A stretch of DNA of 41,319 bases, taken from the NCBI GenBank assembly GCA_910579955.1, contig CAJTWE010000023.1:1-41319 (forward strand), in the 5' to 3' direction. Under the pieces are notes generated by a model. The model was not told where the DNA came from and did not search any database. It was given only the letters and a program-made list of their open reading frames with translations. Positions 7,875 through 15,998 of this stretch are shown piece by piece. The translations under genes and the position numbers were made by a program. The DNA comes from an uncultured Ruminococcus sp. (GTDB lineage: Bacteria > Bacillota > Clostridia > Oscillospirales > Ruminococcaceae). Position 1 is the first letter of the stretch. Each line of letters opens with the position of its first letter.

Positions 7875-8747
7875 ATGATAAAGCATCTTACAGATGATTT
7901 TGAGACAGTTGAATATGACGCAAAGAAAACTGTCATGCTGTATGATAATGTTCAATTTGAGGAATATCCTGTTCATTGGCATAGAGAAATTGAAGTGGTT
8001 ATGCCCATAAGAAAAAACTATTACATGGAAATAGCAGGAAAAAAATATGAGGTAAAGGAAAACGAGGTTTTTATAATTCCTTCATCTGAACTGCATCATT
8101 TGCTTGCATGTGAGGGCAGACGTTTTATTTTTCAGTTTGATAGTTCTATTTTTGATTCAAGCCCTGTTTTTGCTCCAATTATGAGAAGTCTCTCTTCTCC
8201 GATAAATATAACTCCTGAATATAACAAAGAAATACATGCTCTCGCCAGAAAGGGCATGATAGACATTTTTAAACTATATAATTCCAATGATGAGCTTGCC
8301 GAGGCGAGAATATATAATATAATCATCAGTACGCTTATAGCTGTTCGTGAGCTTGAGTTAAAGCGTCAGCTTTCATCAGTTGATTGTGACAACAGTACAT
8401 TTAATGAGTACAATAAGATGTTTGACAGAGTATTTAATTATATAGACAAAAATTATATGTATGATATTTCTCTTGAATTGTTGGCTGAGGTGTCGGGATA
8501 TAGTAAGTATCACTTTTCAAGGATATTTAAACAGTATAGCTCTGTTTCGTATTTGCAATATCTTAATGAAAGAAGAGTAAATGCTGCTGAGGAGATGCTC
8601 CTTTGTTCAAGCATTTCTGTTACAGAGATAGCTGCACGTTCTGGTTTTAAAAGTCTTGCGACGTTCAATAGGACTTTTAGAAATATTAAGCACTGTACAC
8701 CATCTGAATTTAAGAAGCTGTATGAAAAAAACGATAAAAAATCTTGA
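7875..8747 (+). CDS. AraC family regulator with cupin sensor domain
   Basis: A 290-residue regulator. Residues about 25-95 form a cupin-like sensor (HWHREIEVV, then VKENEVFIIPSSELHH), which in this family binds sugars. Residues about 188-285 carry two AraC helix-turn-helices (ISLELLAEVSGYSKYHFSRIFKQ and ISVTEIAARSGFKSLATFNRTFR). The C-terminal TPSEFKKLYEK is typical. ATG 7875 has GGGAG 9 bases upstream. It sits directly upstream of the GH9 cellulase on the same strand but is separated from it by a terminator, so it is likely an independently transcribed activator responding to plant-derived sugars. Confidence 0.85.
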   Translation: MIKHLTDDFETVEYDAKKTVMLYDNVQFEEYPVHWHREIEVVMPIRKNYYMEIAGKKYEVKENEVFIIPSSELHHLLACEGRRFIFQFDSSIFDSSPVFAPIMRSLSSPINITPEYNKEIHALARKGMIDIFKLYNSNDELAEARIYNIIISTLIAVRELELKRQLSSVDCDNSTFNEYNKMFDRVFNYIDKNYMYDISLELLAEVSGYSKYHFSRIFKQYSSVSYLQYLNERRVNAAEEMLLCSSISVTEIAARSGFKSLATFNRTFRNIKHCTPSEFKKLYEKNDKKS

Positions 8748-8828
8748 TGAATATTTTCGCCGGTGTACTCATACAATTATTGTGTAATGATTATTCTATT
8801 ATTTGAACATTGGATTTCTTCTCCTCCA

Positions 8829-8866
8829 TCAAGCCGTGTGTATTATACATGCGGCTTGATTTTTTT
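8829..8866 (+). terminator. Terminator of the AraC gene
   Basis: TCAAGCCG (8829-8836) pairs with CGGCTTGA (8852-8859), followed by seven T. The inner sequence can extend the stem. Confidence 0.8.
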
Positions 8867-8927
8867 AATATATTAGTATATATAGACGTTTTTGCACGAA
8901 AAGCTATAAAACCAGCACGATAAATTA

Positions 8928-8956
8928 TTGAAATTGCTTTTTTAGTTTTGTATAAT
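8928..8956 (+). promoter_or_regulatory. Promoter of the GH9 cellulase
   Basis: TTGAAA (8928-8933), 17 bases, TATAAT (8951-8956). The AT-rich 60 bases upstream are a possible regulator-binding region, but no clear operator is seen. Confidence 0.6.
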
Positions 8957-9013
8957 ATAAATATAAATTGCAAAAGATGTAGAAGCTTTTTTATGTGTGG
9001 AGGGATGTTTTAA

Positions 9014-11356
9014 ATGAAAACGAAACTTTTTAAAAAGGTACTTGCAGGAATTGTATCATGTACAATGCTTATTCCTGCTGTACCATCAGTAATTTCTGAT
9101 GCGGCAGGAAATCTTATAGTCAATGGATCGTTCGACGGCGGAACTGCAGGCTGGGGAACATATAAGGAAAGCGGCGGTTCATGTTATATTTCGGCTCAGG
9201 ATGGAAAGCTGGCTTTGAATGTTCAAAACGTTGGCAAAGTAAATTATGCCTGTCAGGTGTATTACGATATCGTTCCGCTTTATCAAAACGGTGTTTATCG
9301 TGTGCAGTATGAAATTTCATGTTCTACTGAAAGATACGTAGAGGGAATGATCCAACAAAACGGAGGAACTTATCAGGCATATACATGGAAGGGCATTGAT
9401 ATTTCACCAGAGCCGCAGAAGGTAGACTATGAGTTTACTATGAAACAAGAAACAGATGTAATGACAAAGTTTGTTTTTAACTGTGGCAAGCAGAGCAATG
9501 AGGAGCTTGGAGAGCATACTATTTATCTTGATAATGTATCTATTGAGCTTGTTGATGATTCAGAGGTTGACTATTCGGCCAATCGTCCTTATGAACCGCC
9601 TATTGTATTAAATCAGATTGGATTTAAGCCTGATAGTACGAAGACAGCGGTATTTCGTAAGCTTGATGGTGAAAGCGAGTTCTCTGTTGTAAATGCGAAA
9701 ACTAATCAGACTGTTTTTACAGGCGAGCTTGTAGGCCCATATAATAACAGCAGCGCTGATGAGATAAACTATACAGGTGATTTTTCAGCAGTGAAAGAAC
9801 CGGGTACATATTACATTACATGTGGCGATCAGGATAAATCTTATGAATTTACAATAGGCGAGGATGTATATAACTCGCTTTTCGATGATACTGTACGTAT
9901 GCTTTATCTTCAGAGATGCGGTACAGCTATTGAGGGAGAAGGTTCATTCAGTCATCCGGCTTGTCACAACACAAAGGCAAGACTTTATGGAACAAATGAA
10001 ACTATTGATGTAACCGGCGGTTGGCATGATGCAGGCGACTATGGAAGATATATTGTACCTGCTGCAAAATCCGTGGCTGACCTTCTGTATGCTTATGATG
10101 AAAATCCTGATATGTTCAGTGATAATATAGGAATTCCAGAAAGCGGAAACGGCATTCCGGACGTTCTTGATGAAACACGCTATGAACTTGAATGGATGTT
10201 AAAAATGCAAGCACCTTCAGGCGGTGTTTATCATAAGGTAACTTGTGAAAATTTCCCGGGTTACGTAATGCCGCAGTTTGAAACTAAAGAACTTATAGTA
10301 ACTCCAGTTACCACAACATCAACAGCAGATTTTTGTGCATCAATGGCGCTTGCATATGAATTTTATAAGGATGTTGACGCAGACTTTGCAAACAAGTGTA
10401 TGGACGCTGCAAAGAAAGCGTGGGACTTCTTACAGCAGAATCCTAATATGATATATTCAAATCCTACTGATATCACTACAGGTGATTACGGTGATTCAAG
10501 TGATAGAGATGAACGTTATTGGGCAGCAGCTCAGATGTATCGTGCCACAGGAGAAGAACAGTATCTTTCTGCACTTGAAAGTATGGGCAGCTACAATGGT
10601 CTTGATTGGAGCAAGGTAGGCGACTACGGCAATATAGCAATTCTTACAATGGATGGAATAGATAAAAACGGCACAGCTTATGAGCGAGCTAAGAATGCTG
10701 TTATGCTACAGGCAAATACATTTGTAAATACTTCCCGAAAGACTCCATATGGCGCTCCTATCAGTAAATTTAATTGGGGCAGCAACATGACCGTTGCAAA
10801 TGCAGGTGTTATTCTGGGTCTGGCAAAACAGATTACAGGAGACGATAAGTATACAGAGACAGCAAAAACAGTTCTTAACTATCTTCTTGGCAATAACCCT
10901 AATGCTGTATGCTTTGTTACAGGCTATGGTACGGTATCTCCTCAGAATCCTCATCACAGACCGTCGATGGCAGCGGGAGAGGCTATGAAGGGTATGCTTG
11001 TAGGAGGAGTAAATTCAGCTTTAGAGGACAGCGCAGCAAAGGCTTATCTTGCAAATATGCCGTCTGCAAAGTGTTATGTGGATCATTCCGAAAGCTATTC
11101 GACAAATGAAATCACGATCTACTGGAATTCTCCATTGACATACTTAATGGCACTCACATCTGATGATGATTCAGCATTAAAGGGCGACGTTAATACAGAT
11201 GGAAGTGTAACTGTTGCGGATGCGGTTCATCTACAGCGTTATCTTGTGGGTCTGACTACACTTACACCTATTCAGAAGTCAAATGCAGATATGGATGAAG
11301 ATGGAAGAGTAAATATTTTTGACCTTTCAATACTTAAAAGTGAAATAGCAAAGTAA
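9014..11356 (+). CDS. GH9 cellulase with CBM4-like, Ig-like and dockerin modules
   Basis: A 780-residue secreted endoglucanase-type enzyme. Order: signal peptide (1-31); CBM4/9-like beta-sandwich (about 33-177, starting NLIVNGSFDGGTAGW); cellulase N-terminal Ig-like domain (about 195-280, PPIVLNQIGFKPDS); GH9 (alpha/alpha)6 catalytic domain (about 290-715); C-terminal type I dockerin (about 722-780, GDVNTDGSVTVAD and DMDEDGRVNIFD). GGWHDAGDYGRY holds the catalytic base and helper Asp (D339/D342), PHHRPS is the family signature, and E699 in STNEITIYWNSPL is the expected acid. All key residues are present. It would hydrolyse beta-1,4-glucan within a cellulosome; no scaffoldin is in the window. 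GGAGG precedes ATG 9014. Confidence 0.92.
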   Translation: MKTKLFKKVLAGIVSCTMLIPAVPSVISDAAGNLIVNGSFDGGTAGWGTYKESGGSCYISAQDGKLALNVQNVGKVNYACQVYYDIVPLYQNGVYRVQYEISCSTERYVEGMIQQNGGTYQAYTWKGIDISPEPQKVDYEFTMKQETDVMTKFVFNCGKQSNEELGEHTIYLDNVSIELVDDSEVDYSANRPYEPPIVLNQIGFKPDSTKTAVFRKLDGESEFSVVNAKTNQTVFTGELVGPYNNSSADEINYTGDFSAVKEPGTYYITCGDQDKSYEFTIGEDVYNSLFDDTVRMLYLQRCGTAIEGEGSFSHPACHNTKARLYGTNETIDVTGGWHDAGDYGRYIVPAAKSVADLLYAYDENPDMFSDNIGIPESGNGIPDVLDETRYELEWMLKMQAPSGGVYHKVTCENFPGYVMPQFETKELIVTPVTTTSTADFCASMALAYEFYKDVDADFANKCMDAAKKAWDFLQQNPNMIYSNPTDITTGDYGDSSDRDERYWAAAQMYRATGEEQYLSALESMGSYNGLDWSKVGDYGNIAILTMDGIDKNGTAYERAKNAVMLQANTFVNTSRKTPYGAPISKFNWGSNMTVANAGVILGLAKQITGDDKYTETAKTVLNYLLGNNPNAVCFVTGYGTVSPQNPHHRPSMAAGEAMKGMLVGGVNSALEDSAAKAYLANMPSAKCYVDHSESYSTNEITIYWNSPLTYLMALTSDDDSALKGDVNTDGSVTVADAVHLQRYLVGLTTLTPIQKSNADMDEDGRVNIFDLSILKSEIAK

Positions 11357-11366
11357 TAAACTTATA

Positions 11367-11415
11367 AAAACCAACGGCGATACTGCGAATGAACTGCGGT
11401 ATTGCCGTTGGTTTT
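11367..11415. terminator. Bidirectional terminator between convergent genes
   Basis: AAAACCAACGGC (from 11367) pairs with GCCGTTGGTTTT (to 11415), with further inner pairing. A-rich and T-rich flanks suit both the cellulase (+) and the convergent AraC gene (-). Confidence 0.85.
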
Positions 11416-11420
11416 ATTTA

Positions 11421-12203
11421 TTATTTATAAGATTTTCTGTACTCTGATGGAGTAAGCCCTGTTTGTTCTCTGAATTGTTTTGCAAAATGCACGTATGTCT
11501 TATATCCACATTGAATAGCTATTGCTTCTATTGTCATATTGGTGGTCGTTAGCAGCATTTTGGCATATGCCGTGCGGCTGTTTATTAGGTCTTTGATGAA
11601 AGTAGTACCAAACTTTTTCTTGTAATTATGTTGAAAAAGAGATTTGCTCATTCTCAGCTCATGTGCCGCTTCTTCAACGCTATGAAAGTCGTATGGACGG
11701 CTATACATTTTCCCCCTGATTATAGAAAGCTTTTCATATTTGCTGTCAAAAGCAAGTTCTCTTTCAAAACGCATTTCCTCATCTATCTTGGAAAACATCA
11801 GAGTCATGTAACTGAATATATTCTTATCCTTATTTTTATTGTAGGAGTAGTTTTCATATGTTATTGACTTAATAAAGAAACTTAGAAGGTTCAGTTTTTT
11901 TAAAGTAATAGGCGTATTAAAAGGAATATTAAACTCATCAAATAGTTGCTTTTCGTTATTTTCAAAATCAAAGTGAACAAAGTCGTTGGAAAAGGTTTGC
12001 TGAGGCATACAGCGATAAAATTGCGGTGTGCCTTTTTTATATAGAAAAACGGTATTTGGCGGAACTATTATGTCGCTTTCATTAAGTGTAAAGATAGATT
12101 TTGTTTTTATAAGCAGAAGCAGATAATCTCCGCTGCCGTTTGGTCGGTCGATATAAAAATCAGCGTCATGGCAATGATTAAAGCCTACGTTGTTTATTAT
12201 CAT
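11421..12203 (-). CDS. AraC family regulator (second)
   Basis: A 260-residue regulator. The N-terminal ~100 residues look like an AraC ligand-binding beta-barrel (DYLLLLIKTKSIFTLNESDIIVPPNTVFLYKKGT). Residues about 160-258 hold the double helix-turn-helix (VEEAAHELRMSKSLFQHNYKKKFG and MTIEAIAIQCGYKTYVHFAKQFREQTG), ending TPSEYRKSYK. The start at 12203 has GGAGGA 7 bases upstream. It is convergent with the GH9 gene, so it may be a second carbohydrate-responsive regulator of nearby genes; the target is unknown. Confidence 0.85.
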   Translation of the reverse strand: MIINNVGFNHCHDADFYIDRPNGSGDYLLLLIKTKSIFTLNESDIIVPPNTVFLYKKGTPQFYRCMPQQTFSNDFVHFDFENNEKQLFDEFNIPFNTPITLKKLNLLSFFIKSITYENYSYNKNKDKNIFSYMTLMFSKIDEEMRFERELAFDSKYEKLSIIRGKMYSRPYDFHSVEEAAHELRMSKSLFQHNYKKKFGTTFIKDLINSRTAYAKMLLTTTNMTIEAIAIQCGYKTYVHFAKQFREQTGLTPSEYRKSYK

Positions 12204-12221
12204 TATGAAATCCTCCGTTAA

Positions 12222-12265
12222 ATATTATATAATATTATTATATAATACTGTCAGGAGATAGTCAA
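12222..12265 (-). promoter_or_regulatory. Promoter of the second AraC gene with AT palindrome
   Basis: On the minus strand TTGACT (12265-12260), 17 bases, TATAAT (12242-12237). Around the start of transcription ATATTATATAATAT (12222-12235) is a perfect 14-bp palindrome and a possible operator. Confidence 0.65.
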
Positions 12266-12269
12266 GAAA

Positions 12270-12314
12270 CAGCGATACTATTTATATATTTTATGTTATA
12301 TACCAGTATCGCTG
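12270..12314 (-). terminator. Terminator of the first amidase gene
   Basis: CAGCGATACT (12270-12279) pairs with AGTATCGCTG (12305-12314). The same AGCGATACT/AGTACCGCT core follows the other two amidase genes of the window, which suggests the terminators travelled with them. Confidence 0.65.
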
Positions 12315-12347
12315 CTGTAATATTATGATGTTTTAAATTTTTGATTT

Positions 12348-13115
12348 TTAAACTTTCTCAGCGTATCCCAAATATATCCATCCTGCGCCGGATTTGAGTT
12401 TTCCCCAGTTGTTTTGTGTTTGAGTGATGGTAAAAGAACCTTTTCCTGTAAAATTTCCCGTTGTAGGGTACTCTGTTCCAGGGCCTGTTCTGATGTTCAA
12501 ATCATCAATAGATACTCTTATAATATATGGTGTGCTGTTGTCGTCAATATCTGCATTATTTGCATTTTCAATTGCAGCCTTAATATCTTTTCTGAACTGA
12601 TTCATGGTAAGTCCGTACTTATTCCAGATGTGCTCAACGTCTGCATGGCCGGACGCAATGCCTTTTTTATAGCCCTCATTGTGGCTTATAATAACGCCGT
12701 CTTTTGTCGGGTTTAGTCCATACATCCTGCAAAGATATGCGAACAGCTCAACAGCAGTTTTATAAGTGCCAAGAACGTATTTTTTGCTTGCCTCAGGGTC
12801 ATTATCTATAAAGCTTGCACCGCCCGTATAACGTATAGTTGATGGTTCAGCCATCTCTACTCCGATGTGAGTGTTGTTGCCGCTGCCGCCGCAGTGCCAT
12901 CCACGTCTATTCCATGGCAGTGTTTGAATTACTGTACCATCTGCGCTTAAAACACCGTGACAACAAACATCTGTGGATGTTTTCCATATTCTGGCAAATA
13001 CCTTCGCATCAGGTTGATTTACACCTACGCTGTGTATCATAAGCCCCTTTGGTACGATAGTCTGACCTGATTTATAACAATCAGAGCCGGTGGCATAATC
13101 AACTGTAATTTTCAT
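12348..13115 (-). CDS. N-acetylmuramoyl-L-alanine amidase with SH3b domain (phage endolysin type, copy 1)
   Basis: A 255-residue peptidoglycan hydrolase. Residues about 10-175 form an Amidase_2/PGRP-like zinc domain: MIHSVGVNQ gives the first His ligand, SHNEGYKKGIASGHADVEHIW the distal ligands, and NTHIGVEM the core strand. It would cleave the MurNAc-L-Ala bond. The C-terminal ~55 residues are an SH3b wall-binding domain (VSIDDLNIRTGPGTEYPTTG). It lacks the spacer repeat found between these domains in the two longer copies. TTG 13127 touches the ribosome site, so ATG 13115 is used. There is no adjacent holin, so this is probably a solitary phage remnant. Confidence 0.85.
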   Translation of the reverse strand: MKITVDYATGSDCYKSGQTIVPKGLMIHSVGVNQPDAKVFARIWKTSTDVCCHGVLSADGTVIQTLPWNRRGWHCGGSGNNTHIGVEMAEPSTIRYTGGASFIDNDPEASKKYVLGTYKTAVELFAYLCRMYGLNPTKDGVIISHNEGYKKGIASGHADVEHIWNKYGLTMNQFRKDIKAAIENANNADIDDNSTPYIIRVSIDDLNIRTGPGTEYPTTGNFTGKGSFTITQTQNNWGKLKSGAGWIYLGYAEKV

Positions 13116-13245
13116 AATAAATATCAATCCTTTCCTTGACTTTGATTTTGATTTTTATCTTAACGCGCTCTTAACAGAAGCAATAATAAGCTCTATTATT
13201 AGTTTATGCTTATAGATAAAATAGGTGTTATCATATAATTGCAAG

Positions 13246-13290
13246 AAAATCCGAACCGGAATTCAAAAACTGAACAGGTTCGGATTTTTT
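13246..13290 (+). terminator. Rho-independent terminator
   Basis: AAAATCCGAACC (13246-13257) pairs perfectly with GGTTCGGATTTT (13277-13288) and a T-tract continues. It marks the left side of the tail/lysis cassette. Confidence 0.8.
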
Positions 13291-13317
13291 ATTGCTATTT
13301 TTATTTCATGCCAATGA

Positions 13318-13343
13318 AAATGTAAATATTAAATGTAAATATT
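13318..13343. repeat. 13-bp tandem direct repeat
   Basis: AAATGTAAATATT occurs twice without a gap between two terminator hairpins. Function unknown. Confidence 0.7.
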
Positions 13344-13350
13344 ATATGAA

Positions 13351-13378
13351 ACTTGAAGAAAAGACTTCAAGTTTTTTT
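13351..13378 (+). terminator. Second hairpin with T-tract
   Basis: ACTTGAAG (13351-13358), six-base loop, CTTCAAGT (13365-13372), then TTTTTT. Confidence 0.75.
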
Positions 13379-13398
13379 AGTGACGAGAGTGTTTATGA

Positions 13399-13424
13399 AG
13401 GGATAAACCATCCCTATATTTTTT
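13399..13424 (+). terminator. Third small hairpin next to the ribosome site
   Basis: AGGGAT (13399-13404) pairs with ATCCCT (13410-13415), followed by ATATTTTTT and then AAGGAG. It may be a weak terminator or a 5' structure affecting translation of the tail gene. Confidence 0.4.
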
Positions 13425-13437
13425 AAGGAGTGATTTT

Positions 13438-14598
13438 ATGATCAAACTTACGGCACAAGGCAAATTCATTGACACAAAGGAAATGAAGTATCTTCTTACA
13501 CAAGGTGAAAAATGCTCGGATCTTATTCACCTAGTAGTGGATGCAAAAAACAATGATGTAGATATAAAAGACTGCATTTTTGTTTTACGTACTGTGGCAT
13601 CGGAGGGCAGTATGACGGAAACTATTCTGCCAAAGACTGTTATGAATGAGCAGATTCTTCTCATGTGGAAAGTACCGTACACGGCAACTGCTGTTCCCGG
13701 AATGCTCAGGCTTGAACTTATTGGCACTAAAGCAGAAGAGACGATTATCAAATTCAAAATGCCGCCTATTTATGTGAAAGACGCAGTGATGGGAAGCAAT
13801 GTTCCAGTCCCGGATGTTGTGGACGAAAAGCTCTTGCAAATGACTGAGCTGCTTAAACAAGCACTTGATATAGGGGATAAATTATCCGGTGAAAGCGGCA
13901 TTCTTAAAGAAGTCATTGATGCTCGAAAGGGTGCATTTGATGATTACACTTACAGTAGTCTTTCCCAAAGGCTGGAAAGAGAGTTTAATTTGTGTGTTCA
14001 GAGAAGCTTCTTGGAAATAGCCCTAAGAGCTGCAATTGAAGAAGCAAATGACTTAGGTGTCGGCAGATTCTGGAAGGACAATAACGGAGAGATCAAAGGC
14101 GAGATCTTCGGCGATTATGAAAATAATCTGGCAAGAAGCCAATTTGCTCATGCAGAAGGCGGTAACACACAAGCCAATGGTATTTGCTCACATGCAGAGG
14201 GCAGCGGCACACAATCAGATGTTCAATACGCCCATTCAGAGGGCTATCGTTCAAGAGCAAGCGGAAAGGCTTCTCATTCAGAGGGTTCTACTACACTGGC
14301 ATCTGGAAATTATTCTCATGCAGAGGGTTTGGGTACATATGCACTTTCTGAATGTCAGCACACAAGCGGAAAATACAATCTTCTTGACAGTAGCGAAAAA
14401 TACGTCTATATTATCGGCAACGGTACAGATAAAACCCGTTCCAATGCTCTGACCCTCGACTGGAACGGTAATTTGTGGCTGTCAGGTGATGTAACTGCAA
14501 CGGGTACAGACGGTAAAGAAATAAGTCTGAATTCGTTAAGCGCAGCTATTGGCAGCATTCAGACAGCTCTTGCAGAAATAGTGGAGGTGACGGCATAA
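13438..14598 (+). CDS. Phage baseplate/tail fibre protein with SHAEG head repeats
   Basis: A 386-residue phage structural protein. About residues 1-150 resemble the N-terminal domain of BppU-type baseplate upper proteins, followed by a helical linker. About residues 235-305 carry five imperfect repeats built on A/S-H-A/S-E-G-x-x-T/S-x-A-x-G (AHAEGGNTQANG, SHAEGSGTQSDV, AHSEGYRSRASG, SHSEGSTTLASG, SHAEGLGTYALS), the head repeats of YadA-like trimeric left-handed beta-rolls. The end (SGDVTATGTDGKEI and on) is a tip or trimerisation region. It would recognise the host surface. AAGGAGTG precedes ATG 13438. The downstream gene starts within the stop codon (TAATG). Confidence 0.8.
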   Translation: MIKLTAQGKFIDTKEMKYLLTQGEKCSDLIHLVVDAKNNDVDIKDCIFVLRTVASEGSMTETILPKTVMNEQILLMWKVPYTATAVPGMLRLELIGTKAEETIIKFKMPPIYVKDAVMGSNVPVPDVVDEKLLQMTELLKQALDIGDKLSGESGILKEVIDARKGAFDDYTYSSLSQRLEREFNLCVQRSFLEIALRAAIEEANDLGVGRFWKDNNGEIKGEIFGDYENNLARSQFAHAEGGNTQANGICSHAEGSGTQSDVQYAHSEGYRSRASGKASHSEGSTTLASGNYSHAEGLGTYALSECQHTSGKYNLLDSSEKYVYIIGNGTDKTRSNALTLDWNGNLWLSGDVTATGTDGKEISLNSLSAAIGSIQTALAEIVEVTA

Positions 14599-15245
14599 TG
14601 GCTAAAATCGCTACAATTGCACAGTATTTAACAGAACTGGAGAGACAACGTGATAATTTGGCTGCAAATCTAGTAACGATGGGCGTATCAGCAGCGGCAA
14701 GCGAAAAGCTTAACACTCTCGTTCCAAAGGTACTGCAAATTCCTCAGTCGGGCGGTACTCAACCTGTGAAAACCATTCTTTTTGATTCGGATAATCGTAA
14801 TAACATTTATTTGCAGAACGGGGATACAGTAAGTAGCATTGCAGATTTCACAATGCAGTATCCCGATTTTTGCAGCGAAGCAAACGGATATGCTCTAAAT
14901 TATGACCCTGTATTGCTCGGCTGGGACAGTCAGATATTCACTTGTTGTACTACTCCCATTTCTATTACAGAGACTTCTCAGATTGCCATGCGTTTTCTTT
15001 CCGGAAGTACGGAAGCCGGCATTATGCGGCTTGTACAGTCCGATACGGGTACGGCTGCGGATATCCTTGCAAAGGCTCAAACGGAAGGCAGTTACACAGG
15101 GCTTTCCATGCAGTGGATTTATGCAAGCGATTATGTAACAACGCTTACACCCTGCGAGGTTGTACAGGCAGGCACATATTATCTTGCATGGGTTGGTAGA
15201 AGCAACAATTCACATCCGCTTATCAAAAGTATTGCTGTATTATGA
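14598..15245 (+). CDS. Phage tail-associated structural protein
   Basis: A 215-residue protein with no recognised catalytic motif. The N-terminus (IATIAQYLTELERQRDNLAANLVTMGV and following) is a helical segment common in tail-tip or receptor-binding accessory proteins; the rest is beta-rich (about 60-215) with a jelly-roll-like feel. It overlaps the previous stop by one base and is followed by a DUF2829 gene and a holin, so it is placed in the late tail-to-lysis region. Function is assigned by position only. Confidence 0.55.
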   Translation: MAKIATIAQYLTELERQRDNLAANLVTMGVSAAASEKLNTLVPKVLQIPQSGGTQPVKTILFDSDNRNNIYLQNGDTVSSIADFTMQYPDFCSEANGYALNYDPVLLGWDSQIFTCCTTPISITETSQIAMRFLSGSTEAGIMRLVQSDTGTAADILAKAQTEGSYTGLSMQWIYASDYVTTLTPCEVVQAGTYYLAWVGRSNNSHPLIKSIAVL

Positions 15246-15257
15246 GGAGGATAAAAA

Positions 15258-15446
15258 ATGAACATTATCAAAGCAATTGAACAACTAAAAGCAGGAAAAG
15301 CCATAAAAAGAATTAGCTGGGGCGATGCAAATATCAAAGCAGTACAGCTTGAAAATGGCGAGTATCAGATTTTTGCAAGCGGCGATTTAAAACCTGAAAT
15401 GCTGGTGCTTTTATCGGGAGATTTTGAATTGGAGGCGGAAAAGTGA
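15258..15446 (+). CDS. DUF2829 (Tad2-like) small phage protein
   Basis: A 62-residue protein. The pattern IIKAIEQLKAGKAIKRISW (F/I-x-x-A-I/L-x-x-L-K-x-G-K-x-x-x-R-x-x-W) and the ending MLVLLSGDFELE match the DUF2829 pattern, whose ending is normally of the type DxLAxDWE. DUF2829 is the family of the anti-Thoeris protein Tad2, which sequesters gcADPR signalling molecules. This version is shorter than usual, so activity is uncertain. GGAGG precedes ATG 15258, and the stop overlaps the holin start (GTGA). It could be a counter-defence gene or only a structural homologue. Confidence 0.6.
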   Translation: MNIIKAIEQLKAGKAIKRISWGDANIKAVQLENGEYQIFASGDLKPEMLVLLSGDFELEAEK

Positions 15447-15853
15447 AAGAATCAGTTTGTACATCACTGGGAATATTCGGAAGCTTTATAGCCGGACTTT
15501 TTGGCGGCTTTGACGCCTCAATAGTAACGCTGCTTATATTTATGAGTGTGGACTATATCACGGGTCTTATCGTGGCAGCTGTGAACAAGTCCCCGAAATC
15601 AAAAAACGGAGGACTTTCCAGTGCAATTGGACTTAAAGGTCTTGCTAAAAAATGTGTTATTCTTATGCTTGTACTTGTTGCGGCAAGACTTGACTTTACA
15701 CTTGATACAAGCTACATAAGAGACGCTGTTTGCATAGGCTTTATGGCAAATGAACTACTCAGCATTATAGAAAATGCCGGTTTATTGGGCGTTCCGCTTC
15801 CGGCTGCTCTTAAAAATGCTATTGAAATTTTACAGAGTAAAGATAAAAAATAA
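15443..15853 (+). CDS. Phage holin (copy 1)
   Basis: A 136-residue membrane protein of the toxin-secretion/phage lysis holin family (phi29/Cph1-type). The signature VDYITGLIVAAVNKSPKSKNGGLSSAIGLKGLAKK lies between hydrophobic helices (about 8-25, 28-48, 70-90) and a C-terminal part with NELLSIIENAGLLGVPLP. It forms pores that release the amidase to the wall. It starts at GTG 15443, overlapping the DUF2829 stop by four bases, with GGAGGCGG upstream. It is very similar to the holin at 40838-41254. Confidence 0.9.
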   Translation: MKESVCTSLGIFGSFIAGLFGGFDASIVTLLIFMSVDYITGLIVAAVNKSPKSKNGGLSSAIGLKGLAKKCVILMLVLVAARLDFTLDTSYIRDAVCIGFMANELLSIIENAGLLGVPLPAALKNAIEILQSKDKK

Positions 15854-15867
15854 AAAAACGAAAACGC

Positions 15868-15896
15868 TTGACATTTTCGCTGAAATTCGGTATAAT
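15868..15896 (+). promoter_or_regulatory. Consensus promoter of the counter-RNA, module A
   Basis: TTGACA (15868-15873), exactly 17 bases, TATAAT (15891-15896): both boxes perfect. It faces the toxin gene and starts a transcript near 15903. Confidence 0.85.
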
Positions 15897-15902
15897 ATAT
15901 AT

Positions 15903-15998
15903 GTAAAGAGAGCATACCGATAGGCGGTCGCTCCCGTTGTGAATGTTAAAAGAATTAACCGCTCACGTTTGGTCGCTGGGGCGGTTATTTCCTTTTAT
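15903..15998 (+). ncRNA. Putative type I antitoxin RNA, module A
   Basis: A predicted RNA of about 95 bases. Its 5' leader shares the blocks GCATACC (15912-15918), AGGCGGTC (15922-15929) and GCTCCC (15930-15935), in the same order, with the leader of the toxin mRNA on the other strand. It ends at the hairpin AACCGC (15957-15962) / GCGGTT (15981-15986) followed by ATTTCCTTTT. It is antisense to the toxin mRNA 3' end. In addition UCGCUCCC can pair with GGGAGUGA at the toxin ribosome site (8 pairs, one a G-U). No ORF is supported in it. Confidence 0.6.

Larger units (their letters stand above)
13116..13437. other. Gene-free region with stacked hairpins upstream of the tail gene
   Basis: 322 bases without a gene. 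It contains a 12-bp stem with T-tract (13246-13290), a 13-bp tandem repeat AAATGTAAATATT x2 (13318-13343), an 8-bp stem with seven T (13351-13378) and a small stem AGGGAT/ATCCCT with T-rich tail (13399-13424) just before the ribosome site AAGGAG. No clear sigma-A promoter stands out between the hairpins and the next gene. Confidence 0.6.

Noticed and set aside
14140..14360. Regularly spaced repeats that might be a CRISPR array
   Set aside because: They are codon-level repeats encoding the SHAEG-type protein motif in a clear reading frame with variable spacing.
13438..15853. A complete prophage or tailocin gene cluster
   Set aside because: No sheath, tube, tape-measure, baseplate hub, portal, terminase or integrase is present within the window.
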